A stretch of 64,000 nucleotides of DNA, from the NCBI GenBank assembly GCA_963971535.1, contig OZ020592.1:124512640-124576639 (forward strand), given 5' to 3'. A program made the position numbers and the translations under genes. The number at the start of each line of letters is the position of its first letter. The stretch's first letter is position 1. Of this stretch, positions 43,820 to 55,340 are shown one piece after another. Origin of the DNA: Notolepis coatsorum. Lineage: Eukaryota > Chordata > Actinopteri > Aulopiformes > Paralepididae. The notes beneath the pieces were generated by a model. It was not told the DNA's origin. It saw only the letters and a program-made list of their open reading frames with translations, and did no database searches.

Positions 43820-44439
43820 TGTTAGGGATTAGTGTTGGCGGAGGACCCAAGCGCAGAACAGGACGAGGAGAAAAGCAATAGGCACAATGAGGCGTGGAGC
43901 CAGGGGTGAAGTATTCAAAAATAGAGTTTTACTTTCAGTAACAAAACAAGGGAGCACAGCAATGGCTGACAAAGGGCAAAACATCAAACAATTAACTAAA
44001 AACCACAGCAGAGCTGGTAGGGAAAACAAACACAATCTAACTACAAATAAAACACTAATAAAATGAGACAAACTGTACACGAAAACAAAGATGGTAGATA
44101 ACAACAAAAACACTAACACTTACTGACAAAAGGGTGGAGTACAAGGTACAAAAACAGAACAGGAACATGAAGCAACAGCCAGGAACATTAGACAGCAACA
44201 GCAAACATGGACACCAAACAGAAACAATGGGCCGACAAGGAGTACAGGAAACACACAGCATATATAGACAGAGTAATTAACAATATGAGACACAGCAGGG
44301 CAATCAGCAAAACGAGACACACATGGGGAGAGAGACAACCAGAAAGGAAACAGACACAAGAAAAGACTGAACACTAGACAGAGTAAACATAACAACAACC
44401 ATACAACAACACAAGGAACTAACAACTAGGAACATAACA
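43820..44439 (-). mobile_element. solo LTR related to 26477-27221
   Basis: The minus strand starts TGTTATGTTCC and ends ATCCCTAACA. TAAAACTCTATTT and TCCTCGTCCTG near the end match the other copy. No confident target duplication was found. Confidence 0.6.
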
Positions 44440-44798
44440 CTTAACAAAAGCACGGGAGCACAGAGGGTAACAAATACAGCGGAAGGGTTAACACTATGGG
44501 GAGAAAACACATAAATACAGATATCTTGATGATGTGCAAGTGAAGGAGAAGTAGTGGCAATAAATGTACAGCAGGGGGAGGTAGCAGTCTGTGAAAAGGA
44601 GGGGGCTGTTCATGATTCCTTGGATGGACAGGAGGGGAGGTGGAGGGGGATCGGGGCAGGGAAGAACCTCTGAACAGGTGGACTGTGACAGTAAAGTCTC
44701 GACGACATTGAAAATGAGGGTGACCTTAATTGTCTTTTCGAGAATAAATAAAGGATGATGATGATTCGTCAACACTTCCTTCTTCCTCCCTCCCTCAG
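44440..44798 (+). other. last ghr intron, 3' part with splice acceptor
   Basis: Unique-looking DNA ending in TTCCTTCTTCCTCCC-TCCCTCAG (AG at 44797-44798). Confidence 0.6.
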
Positions 44799-45531
44799 CT
44801 TCCCAGATGAAGACTCCGGCCGGGCCAGCTGCTACGGCCCGGACCACGAGACTCTGCTGCTGCCCGGTCAGCCGGAGGGGGGCGGAGGAGGAGAGGACCC
44901 CCTGGACAGGCCCCCCCCCCGCACCTGGCTCAACATGGACTTCTACGCCCAGGTCAGCGACGTCATGCCCTCCGGGGGGGTGGTGCTCTCCCCCGGCCAG
45001 CCGCCCAGGAGCCAGGAGAGCTCCCCCGCCACGGAGGAGGAGAGGAAGAGGAGGGAGGAGGAGGAGGGGGGGGGGACGTACGAGGATGGAGAGGACGAAG
45101 AGGAGGAGAGGAGGAGGAAGGAGCTGCAGTTCCAGCTGCTGGTGGTGGACCCCGTGGGGGGGGGAGGTTACACCACGGAGAGCACGGCCCGGCAGATCAG
45201 CACCGCCCCCCCGCCAGGCCCCGCCCCCCCGCCCCCCCCTGGCGAGGGCTACCAGGCCGCACCCCCTCGGCCCGCGGAGGCCAAAGCCCGACAGGAGGAG
45301 GCCTTCGCGTACCAGGCCCCCTACGTCCTCCCCGACTCCCCCCCCCCGACCCGGCCCCTCCTCCCCCCCGTCTCGGATTACACGGTGGTGCAGGAGGTGG
45401 ACTACCAGCACAGCCTGCTCCTCAACCCCCCCTCCCCCCCCCAGGCCCCCCCTCCCCCTAAGCCCCCCCTCCCTGCCGTGCCCACCATGGGGTACCTCTC
45501 TCCAGACTTGCTGTGCAACCTCTCGCCCTAA
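44799..45531 (+). CDS. ghr: growth hormone receptor, terminal exon with stop
   Basis: The 733-bp exon continues the phase of the previous exon and stops at TAA 45529-45531. FPDEDSGRASCYGPDHE is followed by LNMDFYAQVSDVMPSGGVVL and SPGQ, the hallmark STAT5-docking segment of GHR. Then come a Glu/Arg-rich stretch, GGGYTTESTARQ, Pro-rich runs, AYQAPYVLPDSP, SDYTVVQEVDYQHSLLL and the C-terminal MGYLSPDLLCNLSP. About nine tyrosines lie in plausible phosphorylation contexts. Extremely GC-rich with many C and G runs, so indel-prone; the reading frame nevertheless stays open, and the exon pair totals 957 bases, a multiple of three. Confidence 0.94.
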
Positions 45532-45536
45532 AAAGA

Positions 45537-45542
45537 AATAAA
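45537..45542 (+). terminator. ghr: possible poly(A) signal
   Basis: AATAAA begins six bases after the stop codon. That is very close for a receptor mRNA, so a more distal site is likely the main one (another AATAAA lies at about 46427). Confidence 0.3.
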
Positions 45543-45970
45543 AACACACACACCCACAGACACAAGAAATTACTACAAATCCCAGAAGGCCTTTGGGCGT
45601 AGAGGTCGACGTGTCGGGGGGTCCCCTGCAGTCGGGGGGTCCCCTACATCACAGCCTGTTTCTACCTTGTTCACTGCTGGATACCAAATACGTCACAGTA
45701 CACAGTACAGCGGGCGCGGGACACTTCACAGGCATTTGTCATCAAAAGGGGCTGAAAGGGAATCTTAGATGCTACATTGAGACACTAGAGGCGACTAGAA
45801 TGTTGAGGGGGTTCAGCGAACGATTTCTGATATTTTTGGGGCTCAAAGAGAGTATCGTACCGAATGACCGTTTTAAGAATCGAATCACAAACGGAGACCG
45901 CAAAAAAAAAATTTATCGGAACCCTTCAAAGGCACAGATGGTTGTACCCGTGCACTACACACACACACAC
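45543..45970 (+). other. ghr 3' UTR or flanking DNA
   Basis: No repeat recognised until the (CA)n at 45955-45976. Confidence 0.5.
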
Positions 45971-45976
45971 ACACAC

Positions 45977-47001
45977 TAGGGTGCCCACCTGTCCCACGTT
46001 TCGCGGGACAGTCCCGATAATGGGCCGTTTGTCCTGCGTCCCGCTCCAACAGAACAATGTCCCGCAATTCAAAGATCATGGTAAAAACAATAATAATAAT
46101 AATTATTATTATTAATTTTTTTTTTTAAATGTTGTTAATTGAATGCCTCGCTCCAATTAAGTGTGTCAGTGTCACTCGAGTGAGTCAGAAGAAACACGCA
46201 CCTCTACCCCTGCGGGGCCAGCCGTGTATAGGTCTAACAGAGCGACAGCCAATGAAATGGGTGCATTTGTCACGCTGTCCAAGGTGCTGAACTGCTCTCT
46301 CTCGCAGCTCCGTGTTGACGGCTTGAATCCCGCTCGGGGCAAAAGCCTGCTGCCTGTCCGCCGACCCCTCTGCCGGTGAACACGCACCTCTACCCCCCAA
46401 ATTGCCGCATTTACGCGTCGACTTTAATAAACGGCACGGCTCAAATACTTGACGGCTCAAATACTTGCGCTGTCTTTCCACTGCTAATAATACTCCATGA
46501 CTCCGGAGAGACGCGGCCCTTGCACCAGGGGATGATGATGAGCCGCCACGTGAGCCAGCGAGGGACCGAAGCTGTCCAGAAAACCGTGAGAGAAGCTCGC
46601 CACCTCGCCCCGCCACTTCCCCACAGACACCGGGTCCGGTAGAGCCTGTCTAGTGTCTAGGCTACAGAGTGGAGAGAGAGAGAGAGCCTCGCAGAGCCAG
46701 CCAGCCAGGGCACGTTTAATGCGTGAGGGGGAAAGAAAGAAAAAAAGTTAAACGCGTGTGTTCTCATCAGATTAATAATAGACTAATTCTCTCAGATTGA
46801 TTACAAAATCTGCTCTATATAGCCTACCGTCGGCGTTGAATATGAAATAAATGCATTTAAATAATAAATACATTCCTTTCATTTTAATTAGCAATAAAAA
46901 AAATTATCATATATTTTTTTCCCTCACCTACGTGTCCCGCATTGTCCCGCAAAAGCAGTGCTGCTGTCCTGCGACTGAACAATTTTGACCTGGTCACCCT
47001 A
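45977..47001 (+). mobile_element. hAT MITE, 1025 bp, in a CA repeat
   Basis: The ends TAGGGTGCCCACCTGTCC and, inverted, TAGGGTGACCAGGTC are related. ACACACAC flanks both sides, which fits an 8-bp duplication of a (CA)n target. GTCCCGC words recur near both ends (46000-46070 and 46930-46960). No transposase. Confidence 0.75.
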
Positions 47002-47025
47002 ACACACACACACCCGCACCACACA

Positions 47026-47060
<35 letters not shown>
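47002..47060 (+). repeat. (CA)n microsatellite
   Basis: Interrupted CA repeat right of the hAT MITE, the other half of its target. Confidence 0.9.
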
Positions 47061-47061
<1 letters not shown>

Positions 47062-47439
47062 GACGCAGAGACGCGGAGTGTGAAAAACACACGGCGCCAA
47101 GTAAAATGTATCGATTACCGCAGCGTCTTTGGCCAACCGCGTCACTCGCCAACACACACGCGTGCGGTCACACTCTGTCGCTTGCCTCGCCGCGGTGCGA
47201 TATAGATAGCGGAGAGATAGACGGGAGATGGCTGTAGTAATGGAGATTCCTGAATTTGAAATGCTTGTTGATGTCTTAATCTTCTTACACAGAAGAAAGC
47301 TGCGAGCAATAGGGAGAAGACCAGCACGTTGTTTTGTTGTTCATACCACAGTGCCACATGAATGTGTATATGATTACATGAATACATGAATACATGGAAA
47401 CTCACTTTTCCATTCACCGGCCGCTGGGTGGTTTAACTT
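47061..47439. other. intergenic DNA, nothing recognised
   Basis: No gene supported. ATGAATACATGAATACATG at 47378 is a short repeat. Confidence 0.45.
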
Positions 47440-47650
47440 GCTGTAGTGTGGTAGTGAAAGGGTTAACCTTCTGTATTGTCGCAGTGAAAGGGTTAACCAT
47501 TTGGTAGTGTGGCAGTGAAAGGGTTAACATTCTGTATTGTCGCAGTGAAAGGGTTAACCATTTGGTAGTGTGGTAGTGAAAGGGTTAACCTTCTGTAGTG
47601 TCGCAGTGAAATGGTTAACCTTCTGTAGTGTGGTAGTGAAAGGGTTAACG
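47440..47650 (+). repeat. about 30-bp minisatellite, 7 copies
   Basis: Units contain AGTGAAAGGGTTAACC with alternating TTCTGTATTGTCGC and ATTTGGTAGTGTGG spacers, so two unit types partly alternate. Confidence 0.9.
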
Positions 47651-47978
47651 AATCCACCCGCAGTCACTCCCACTATTTTACGAATCAAGTTTTCTAAACG
47701 GAGAAGAACCCTTCCCCCTCCCCCCGTGTTCTGGCAGAGCGGACGCTGTCGTTAGCCGACTACAGATTCAAGTGTTTACCGGCGTTTTGCCGTCCCCCGG
47801 CGGGTGTAATCAGCCCCCCCCCCCCCCTGCCGCATCAGCATGACTCATCGTCGCCCGCTAGCGACGCGGTGAAAAAAAAAAAAAAAGCCTGTTCTCCCAG
47901 CTAAAGAGTCGTCTCAGTCACTCAGAACACGTGTCGACGTCTGTGGTTCCTTTTCTTTCTTCGATTGGGTTCCTTCAC
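47651..47978. other. intergenic DNA, nothing recognised
   Basis: C run near 47815 and A run near 47871. No gene. Confidence 0.45.
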
Positions 47979-48804
47979 ATGCGCGCTAACGTTCCCGATA
48001 CTATCTCACCCGCGCTAACGTTCCCGATACTATCTCACACGTCCGCTAACGTTCCCGATACTATCTCACACGTCCGCTAACGTTCCCGATACTATCTCAC
48101 ACGCGCGCTAACGTTCCCGATACTATCTCACGCGCGCTAACGTTCCCGATACTATCTCACACGCGCGCTAACGTTCCCGATACTATCTCACACGCGAGCT
48201 AGCGTTATCGATACTATCTCACACGCGAGCTAGCGTTACCGATACTATCTCAGGCGCGCGCTAACGTTCACAATACTATCTCACACGCGCGCTAACGTTC
48301 CCGATACTATCTCACACGCGGGCTAGCGTTACCGATACTATCTCACACGCGAGCTAGCGTTACCGATACTATCTCAGGCGCGCGCTAACGTTCACGATAC
48401 TATCTCACACGTCCGCTAACGTTCCCGATACTATCTCACACGCGCGCTAACGTTCCCGATACTATCTCACGCGCGCTAACGTTCCCGATACTATCTCACA
48501 CGCGCGCTAACGTTCCCGATACTATCTCACACGTGGGCTAGCGGTATCGATACTATCTCAGGCGCGCGCTAACGTTCCCGATACTATCTCGCACGCGCGC
48601 TAACGTTCCCGATACTATCTCACACGCGGGCTAGCGTTACCGATACTATCTCACACGCGAGCTAGCGTTACCGATACTATCTCATGCGCGCGCTAACGTT
48701 CCCGATACTATCTCACACGCGAGTTAACGTTCCCGATACTATCTCACATGCGAGCTAGCGTTACCGATACTATCACACGCGCGCTAACGTTCCCGATACT
48801 ATCC
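47979..48804 (+). repeat. 27-copy minisatellite, 28-31 bp unit
   Basis: Each unit ends in GATACTATCTCACACGCG. Two variants occur, with GCTAACGTTCCC or GCTAGCGTTACC in the variable half. A four-unit block (B, B, A with TTCAC/TTCAA, A) is repeated at about 48185-48310 and 48310-48430, showing block duplication. Confidence 0.95.
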
Positions 48805-49414
48805 GTTAGTGTTTCTTCCGCGTACAAGTTTTTGCAAGGACAAAGAGATGATTACACACACATATAAATGGACACACTCACACTCGCTGGGGGGGGGCTG
48901 CACGGTATAGCTGCAGTCTCGTGCTGTCGGCCACTGAGGGGGTGGGTGGATGTAGACTAAAGTGCCTTGCTCGAGGGCACGTCATCTGCGGTGACCGAGG
49001 GAGCACGGTGCTCGTCCGCGACGTCACAGAAACAAGTTGCCGGTCGAGGGAGATCAGGTATTCGAACTTTAAAAACAAACCCACCGCTTACGGATCTAAC
49101 TTTCTCTGACCCTGCTCTGCTGTGGCAGGGATGATAACTGGAACACGTGTGGAGGATGTGATTAGGTTTACCCCCCTTTGCCTGCGCGCTGTCTGTCTTC
49201 TCGGCTTGTCTGTGACCACGGAGGTGCGCGCCCACGCAGCTTTGTATGTACGTATAATTATGTGCAGGTAAAAGTTAATTGATGTGCAAAGCCTTTCTTT
49301 CTATGTATAGCGATACTTTTACAAACCAGCAAGCACTGAAACGCACAGACGCATACACACAGGCCAGCATGCACACGCACACACGTGCATGCACACGCAC
49401 ACACGTGCATACAA
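48805..49414. other. intergenic DNA with degenerate SINE-like stretch
   Basis: GTGCCTTGCTCGAGGGCAC at 48961 and TATTCGAAC near 49050 recall the second SINE family (34465-34712), but the copy is too degraded to delimit. Confidence 0.3.
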
Positions 49415-49508
49415 CATACATACATACATACATACATGCATGCATACATGCATACATACATACATACATACATACATACATACATACATACATACATACA
49501 TACATACA

Positions 49509-49538
<30 letters not shown>
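49415..49538 (+). repeat. (CATA)n microsatellite
   Basis: About 30 tetranucleotide units with CATG variants. A shorter array is at 49802-49865. Confidence 0.95.
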
Positions 49539-49539
<1 letters not shown>

Positions 49540-49760
49540 GTAACGGGGAAGCCCGTGAGTATATCCACAGTCACAGAAACAGGGGTGTTGACAAGTGACT
49601 GTGGCATTACGGGCTGGTAAGTTAAACTCACTTCCTCATAACAGGGTTAACAGACGCATAGGTACGGTACATAGGAGTGGATTCACTTCTTAGTGCAGCG
49701 GCCTGTGTCGTCGCCCGCGGCGCGGGAGCTCCCCTGTTCGACTCCCCCTCGGGACATTAA
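49540..49760 (+). mobile_element. TGTAACGG element with tRNA-like segment, truncated
   Basis: It starts TGTAACGGGG like the MITE at 24583. Its GGATTCACTTCTTAGTGCAG, GCGGCC and CTGTTCGACTCCCCCTCGG parallel the tRNA-like part of that element in the opposite relative orientation. No right terminus was found. Confidence 0.5.
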
Positions 49761-51570
49761 CATTTAACATCAACACAACGCAGACCAATATGATCTGTCA
49801 CACATACATACATACATACATACATGTACATACATACATGCATAGATACATACATAGATACATAAACACACGCACAAAATAGATCACCTGTAATTAATCG
49901 CAACAGTCCAAAAAAAAAGTTTGCCTTAACGCGTTCACTTTGCCTGAAATAGTTATGTAAATGTTGCAACTCATCAACCGAGGTTGAATTGAAAATTAAC
50001 TGTACTCAGATCAGCCTGACAACATGGGTTATATATTCAACAGTATCGGATAAAGTACACCAATATGTTTACATGATATAATACGTCGGAGCAAAGGCTA
50101 ACCACGAGATCTTGTCCGAATTTAGAGCTAACCTCGACGTCTCACACAAACGGTTGGGATGAAAAAGGTGGATCTTTTCTCTCAGGCCTGAAGGAGGATT
50201 TTGGGAAGAGACGGTTAATGTGACAAGTCTTGCAGTGTTAGCCTGCCTTAGGAGGATCATTGTCCAGAGCAGTGGAAGCTCTCCTGGGGGCTGGGTGGGA
50301 GGGCGGCTTGGGTGGGCTTTGTGACAGTCCCCCGCTCCTCATGTCCCTCCAGCGTTCACACGGGCAGCTTGACGGGCCATGTCATTAGCATCCGTTGATT
50401 ACAGCGCATTGTTCCGAGCTGCGGACCTTGACACAACAACAACACTCAAAACAAATAAGCTACGTTCACGCAGAGGTCTCGCGGGGGGGGGGGGGGGGGA
50501 CTAAAGGTACTGTACTATTGAACCCACAGGCTTTTCAATCAGAGAGAAGTCAGGGGCGGCTGTGTTGCAGGGCGCTCGCTCTGAGCGAAGTGGCTGTTGT
50601 TTTGGACCCTTGAGATAACGCAGCCCGGGTTGAATGGGATCCTATTGTGTGTTGAGACAATCCGCCCACTGCGTTCGGGAGAAGAGGACAGCAACAGCTT
50701 TATCGGTGACGGGGCTCTATGATGATGATGAAAGAAAAGAACATTTATTTACGAATACGATTTCACAATGTGTGCCATTCTTTCTCCCTCTCTCTCTCTC
50801 TCTCACTCTCTCTCTCGCTCTCTCTCTAATTGAGAAAACAGCTCAGTGTTCGGTTTTTGCTGCTGCCTGTGCTGCTGACACCAGCAGAACAATGCTGATT
50901 CAGAAATGTCTTAATATATTTACTAGTGCCGTAAAATAAATTACAACTATATATTTTGTATGTTGTGGATGTTACTAATCAGAATGTATTGCTGCTGCTC
51001 AGTACGTGTATTCTGCATTCTGCCTTACCAGGGGGGGGGGGGGCATTCAAGATGTTTTTTATGATCAAAGTCAACCAAACTCTTTACATTTTCATTCCGG
51101 CTGGTCTCAAGAGTCTCCTGACTACCATGTTATAGAGAATATCCTTTAAACAACCAACATATTACCATCCCCTGAATGCCCTCCTGTGTTTGTGTGTGTG
51201 AGGGAAGAATTCTATCAGGTTATGGTTATGGATAAAAGCACTGCTGAGGTTTGATTTCAGTTGTACATGAGGTGATTGTGAACGTGTACAAACTGGAAGG
51301 TGCAATTATGCTATTGTTGGTAGCGTGTCAAAAATGTTTAACCTCTTAAATGTATGTCACTGCCACGCGATCACACCGGTAAGTGTAAATAAAGTACTTC
51401 ATCGACCACAGGAAAAGGTACATAATGTACGTTGTGTTATACATAGTATAAGTAATATATTTACGTATCGGCGAAAGACCCCAAGAAAGCACGATTGGGA
51501 GTTGAACTGACTATGCTTGTGGTGGTGGGGGGGTGAGTGCACTCACTAACTAGACCAAGACACCCAGCCT
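49761..51570. other. intergenic DNA without recognised gene
   Basis: It holds a G run of about 18 at 50483-50499, a TC repeat at 50788-50827 and a G run at 51031-51043. I see no gene, and no frame with family motifs. Confidence 0.5.
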
Positions 51571-51790
51571 GTTAGGGTTAGGGTTAAGGTTATAGTTAGT
51601 TTAAGGTAACAGTGTGGTTAAGGTTAGGGTTATGGTTATTTAAGGTAACAGTATGGTTAGGGTTAGGGTTCATTTAAGGTAACAGTATGGTTCCTACATT
51701 TCACTGCATGTCTTGTGTATGTATGTGACAAATAAAACTTGAATCTTGAATCTTGGTTAGGGTTAGTAACAGTGTGGTTAAGGTAACTGT
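51571..51790 (+). repeat. degenerate telomere-like (GGTTAG)n region
   Basis: GTTAGGGTTAGGGTTAAGG and related GGTTATGGTTA / AAGGTAACAGT units recur. A retroposon tail (GACAAATAAAACTTGAATC) is inserted at about 51725-51760. It lies immediately left of the DIRS-type element. Confidence 0.7.
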
Positions 51791-52016
51791 GGTTATATTA
51801 TCATACTGGCCAATCGCGTCTCGCTCTTCGCCATAAAGAGATATCTCTTATCTCCTAGCACCTACTGTGCTCACGAACAAACAATTGCACTCACATGCAC
51901 GTGACCAGGCCACGCCCCCGCGTCCTACTATATGACGCCGGACATGGTCACACTCTACCTTCCTCTTTTTTTGTTTCCAACATGGACGCTGCAGTACACT
52001 CCATGAACTAGTTGTT

Positions 52017-54235
52017 ATGAAATGCAGAGAGAAATTACACAATTTTGGGGTTTCGCCGGAGATTTGCCAGCCCCTGGAATCTCCTCGGCACATCCTAACA
52101 GCGCATCGGGCCTGGCCTGGGGTTTCCTCGTCTCGTGACAGCGGATCGAGGGACGTCGCACGGCGGCTAGCTGTCGGGCTAGGTCGCGCACAGGTAGGGC
52201 CTGCGCTGCCAGGCATCAATGCTAGCGTTTGTGATACTGCTCGTTGTCCCGTGAGACAACCGAGTTGTGTATTGGCGCAAGGGGCAGGATATCTGGGTAA
52301 ACGTTGTCGTCATAACTCTGAGTTGGATGTTTTCCCAGCTATCCTGGAGCGCGCGGCTAATGCTAATGCTACGATGCTGGGTCACTGTTCCTTTGTTCCC
52401 CGCCGTGGGCTGTCACCTCTCTTCCCTCCTCTTAACCGGTTCATTGCTGAAGGTCAATCGGTATCTGATGTGGGGGGTTTTGCTGAGGCTTATTTACCCC
52501 TTTTATGGGTGAATGGGCTGACAACAGGGCGCAAGGCAGGTGTGCCCTGGCTTGAGAGCCAGGTAACATCGATCCTTTGCCCTGGCATGGTTGAACGGTG
52601 TCCCACCCGGAAGCCAACGCCTGAGGGCGAGTCGGCCCGGCAGGTGGCGGTATGGGCTGATGAAGTTTATACCGCCACAGAATGGAATTTAGCAGCGACC
52701 AGTGTCATTGCTCAGTTGACTGTTTTTCTGTCCACAATGGTGTCGGGTAGTGGGGCTGTAGGGCCAGCCGACGCCGAAAACATCGCGCGTGTTTTTGGGA
52801 TTATAGAACTTTTAACTCAGTCGCAGGTAGGGATGGGTACCTTTCACATTTGAACTGATACGGTACCGGTATCGGTACCTGTGAATCGATACCGGTACCC
52901 AACGGTACCTTTTTTCGGTACTTTAGTCTCTAAAAATGTAATCTACCTCAGTCGTTAAAAAAAATCCTAACTTCAAATAACTACACTTTCGACCGTTTTT
53001 GGCTTGCCATTGCCCCGACTGCTTTGTTGTTGAATCAAGTCAAATCCTAGGTAAGCATATATTGTGCGTGTGAACGTTGACATGAAAAGAAAAAAGTAAA
53101 AAAAAAAAATTAAAGATAAAAAAATTATTTTTCTGTATCTCACGTGAATCGATACTCGGTAGTACCGACGTGTTTCGGTAAATACCTTTAAAAGTACCGA
53201 ATTCGGTACCCATCCCTAGTCGCAGGCTATAACCGCAGGGAGGATCAGGATGCTATCAACTCTTATTCACAGGCATCTCTGGTTGGAGCAGTCTTCCCTT
53301 GAGGAGGAGAAAAGGTTTCTCCTCCTTAGGGCTCCCCTTTCTGCAGAGGGACTCTTTGGTCTTTCCGCGGAAACGCGGGCGGTATTTGACCTGGGCCCCA
53401 CACCGCTTCGCACCACGCAGCCAGAGGTGAGAGCGCGGCCTCGTCAACGACTGTGGCGAGGCCCTCAACCAGCGGCCATGTTTCCCCCGCCTGAGGTACC
53501 CTGGACACAACGAAAACAGGCCGACAGCCTTGGCGGCCGAGGGATCGGCTACATTAGATGAGCACGCCTTAAAAAACCGTCGCCGTCTAGCTGTGTCTAG
53601 CTCACTCTCCGGTCACTCCCCCCCCCCAACACCAGCGGGATAAGGGCTCTGATTTGTTTCGTTTGGTTGCGGGCCCTGTGCCTTCAATGAAGCGCAAGCG
53701 GCCCCACGTTTCGCTTCTCATGGGGACAGGGGCTGACACCCAGTTGATGGCTAGGCCTGGGTCTGTCCGTGAGAATGTTGTGCTGTCAAGCGGCTCCCAC
53801 GCCACACATTCTGCGTCTGTGTTTGGTGAGCCTGGTGTTATGTCTGTCAACAACAAAGGTTGTCAGCGGGGGAGCTCGAGGCCTCTTGGGACACAGCGCG
53901 GGTTCCCCCAACCCCGCCTTCGCCAGGCCGGTTATCACGTTAGTGCCTCCCACGGCCGGATGACCGGCAGTGGTCAGGCAGGCGCGCGTGATTTGGGTGG
54001 TAGTAATATCACTGCAGGGCTACGGTGTGTAGGAACCCACCCTATCGGGCAGTGTGGGGTCCTAGCACCTCGCATGTCCAGCTGTAGAACAGTTCCTCAG
54101 CGATCCATGCTGAGGAACGATCCAGGGCAGGTGTTCAGTGGGGGAGCTTTTGTCACCCAGTGTGACATCAGCTTCCCCCGTATCAAACCGGCCCTTTCTG
54201 TCGGGGTCCCCCCTTGGGTGCGATTGCCTCGTTAG
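52017..54235 (+). pseudogene. DIRS gag-like ORF, interrupted
   Basis: The frame begins MKCREKLHNFGVSPE and contains SPLFPPLNRFIAEGQSVSD, WADEVYTATEWNLAATSVI and AENIARVFGIIELLTQSQ (to 52827). After the MITE the same protein resumes (RMLSTLIHRHLWLEQS, LSAEGLFGLSAETRAVFDLG; 53250-53561). It then continues in another frame with MKRKRPHVSLLMG to 54235. By position and composition I take it as the structural gag protein of the element; it has no enzymatic motif. Confidence 0.7.
52828..53218 (+). mobile_element. hAT MITE, 391 bp, TSD GTCGCAGG
   Basis: TAGGGATGGGTACC and GGTACCCATCCCTA are exact inverted ends. GTCGCAGG is duplicated at 52820-52827 and 53219-53226. The interior repeats GGTACCGGTATCGGTACC-type words. 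Confidence 0.95.
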
Positions 54236-54285
54236 TAGTGTCAGGGTCCGATGTCCAGACTCCATGAGACACCCTGCTCGCGCGG

Positions 54286-55340
54286 TTGGTGGGTCCAGGG
54301 TTGGCAACGCACAGCGGGTGGGACCGGGCCGCCTATCTACGGTTCCTGGCGGACCGGCGCCAAGTGGCGGCGGGTACGCTTTGGGATTATCATCACATAT
54401 GGCTACAGCAGTGCCATATGTCGAGGTGGATGGAGAGAATGCTGAGGCGGGGGCTTGTGTTGCAGTTTGCGCTACCCCACCCTCCGTTTTCAGGTTTGGT
54501 GCAGACCTTGTTGTCAGGGTCAGCAGCAGTGACAGCTCTGGCCGACGAGATCCAATCTCTGTTAGCGAAGCAAGCCATCATCGTGGTCCCAAGGGAGGAC
54601 GCGATGTGTGGCGTTTACTCCCGGTATTTTCAGGTGCCCAAGAAATCGGGAGGTGTCAGACCTATTCTGGATCTGTCTGCGTTCAATCGGCTGATTGTGA
54701 CGAGGCGGTTCAGGATGTTGACCGTCAAACACCTGATAAGCTCCGTCAGAGTGGGAGACTGGTTCACCTCCATAGACCTGAAGGATGTGTACTTTCACAT
54801 CCCGATCTTCCCTCCTCACAGGACATTTCTTCGCTTCCTCTTTCAGGGTGTAGCGTATGAATACCAGAGGCTGCCGTTCGGCTATTCTCTGGCCCCCTGC
54901 ACATTCACCAAGTGCGTAGAGACCGCGCTAAAGCCTCTACGTCGTCAGGGGATACGAGTTATTTTCTATCTCGACGACATTCTGCTCCTCAGCCGGTCGG
55001 AGGAGGTCACCAGGTCTCATACCAGGCTGGTGGTGGAATTCCTCACCAGTCTGGGTTTTGCTGTGAACTGGGAGAAGAGTACTCCTCTTCCCAGTCAACA
55101 GGTACAACAGAGTACTTGGGCTTGGTTCTAAGCTCAAGGCCCATGAGGGCAACCCTCTCGGAGCGGCGGCGAGTGGCTATTCTCGACGCGCTCAGGGGGC
55201 TCCGTCCTGGCAAGACGGTTACGGCGCTGTCCGTGATGCGCCTACTCGGTATGATGGCATTTGCTCACTCTGTGGTCCCTCTTGGCCTCCTCTTCATGAG
55301 GAGGATACAGAGGTGGTTTTCCAGTATGAAAATAGACCTG
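54286..55340 (+). pseudogene. DIRS reverse transcriptase and start of RNase H
   Basis: YSRYFQVPKKSGGVRPILDL and NRLIVTRRFRMLTV lead to FTSIDLKDVYFHIPI (catalytic Asp), FQGVAYEYQRLPFGYSLAP and VIFYLDDILLLSR (Asp pair) between 54600 and 55010. A frameshift near 55100 moves to YLGLVLSSRPMRATL and VTALSVMRLLGMMAFAH, the connection toward RNase H. The frame is then cut at 55340 by the Harbinger-like insertion and resumes at 57268. Confidence 0.9.

Noticed and set aside
44494..45549. 351-residue reverse frame over the last ghr exon
   Set aside because: Gly/Arg-rich shadow of the GHR coding strand; the + strand has the conserved DFYAQVSD motif and correct phase.
47979..48804. CRISPR-like array
   Set aside because: Units are contiguous without unique spacers and no cas genes exist; it is a eukaryotic minisatellite.
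49258..49631. Tyr-Val-Cys-Met and His-Thr-Tyr-Ile repeat frames
   Set aside because: Translation of the (CATA)n repeat.
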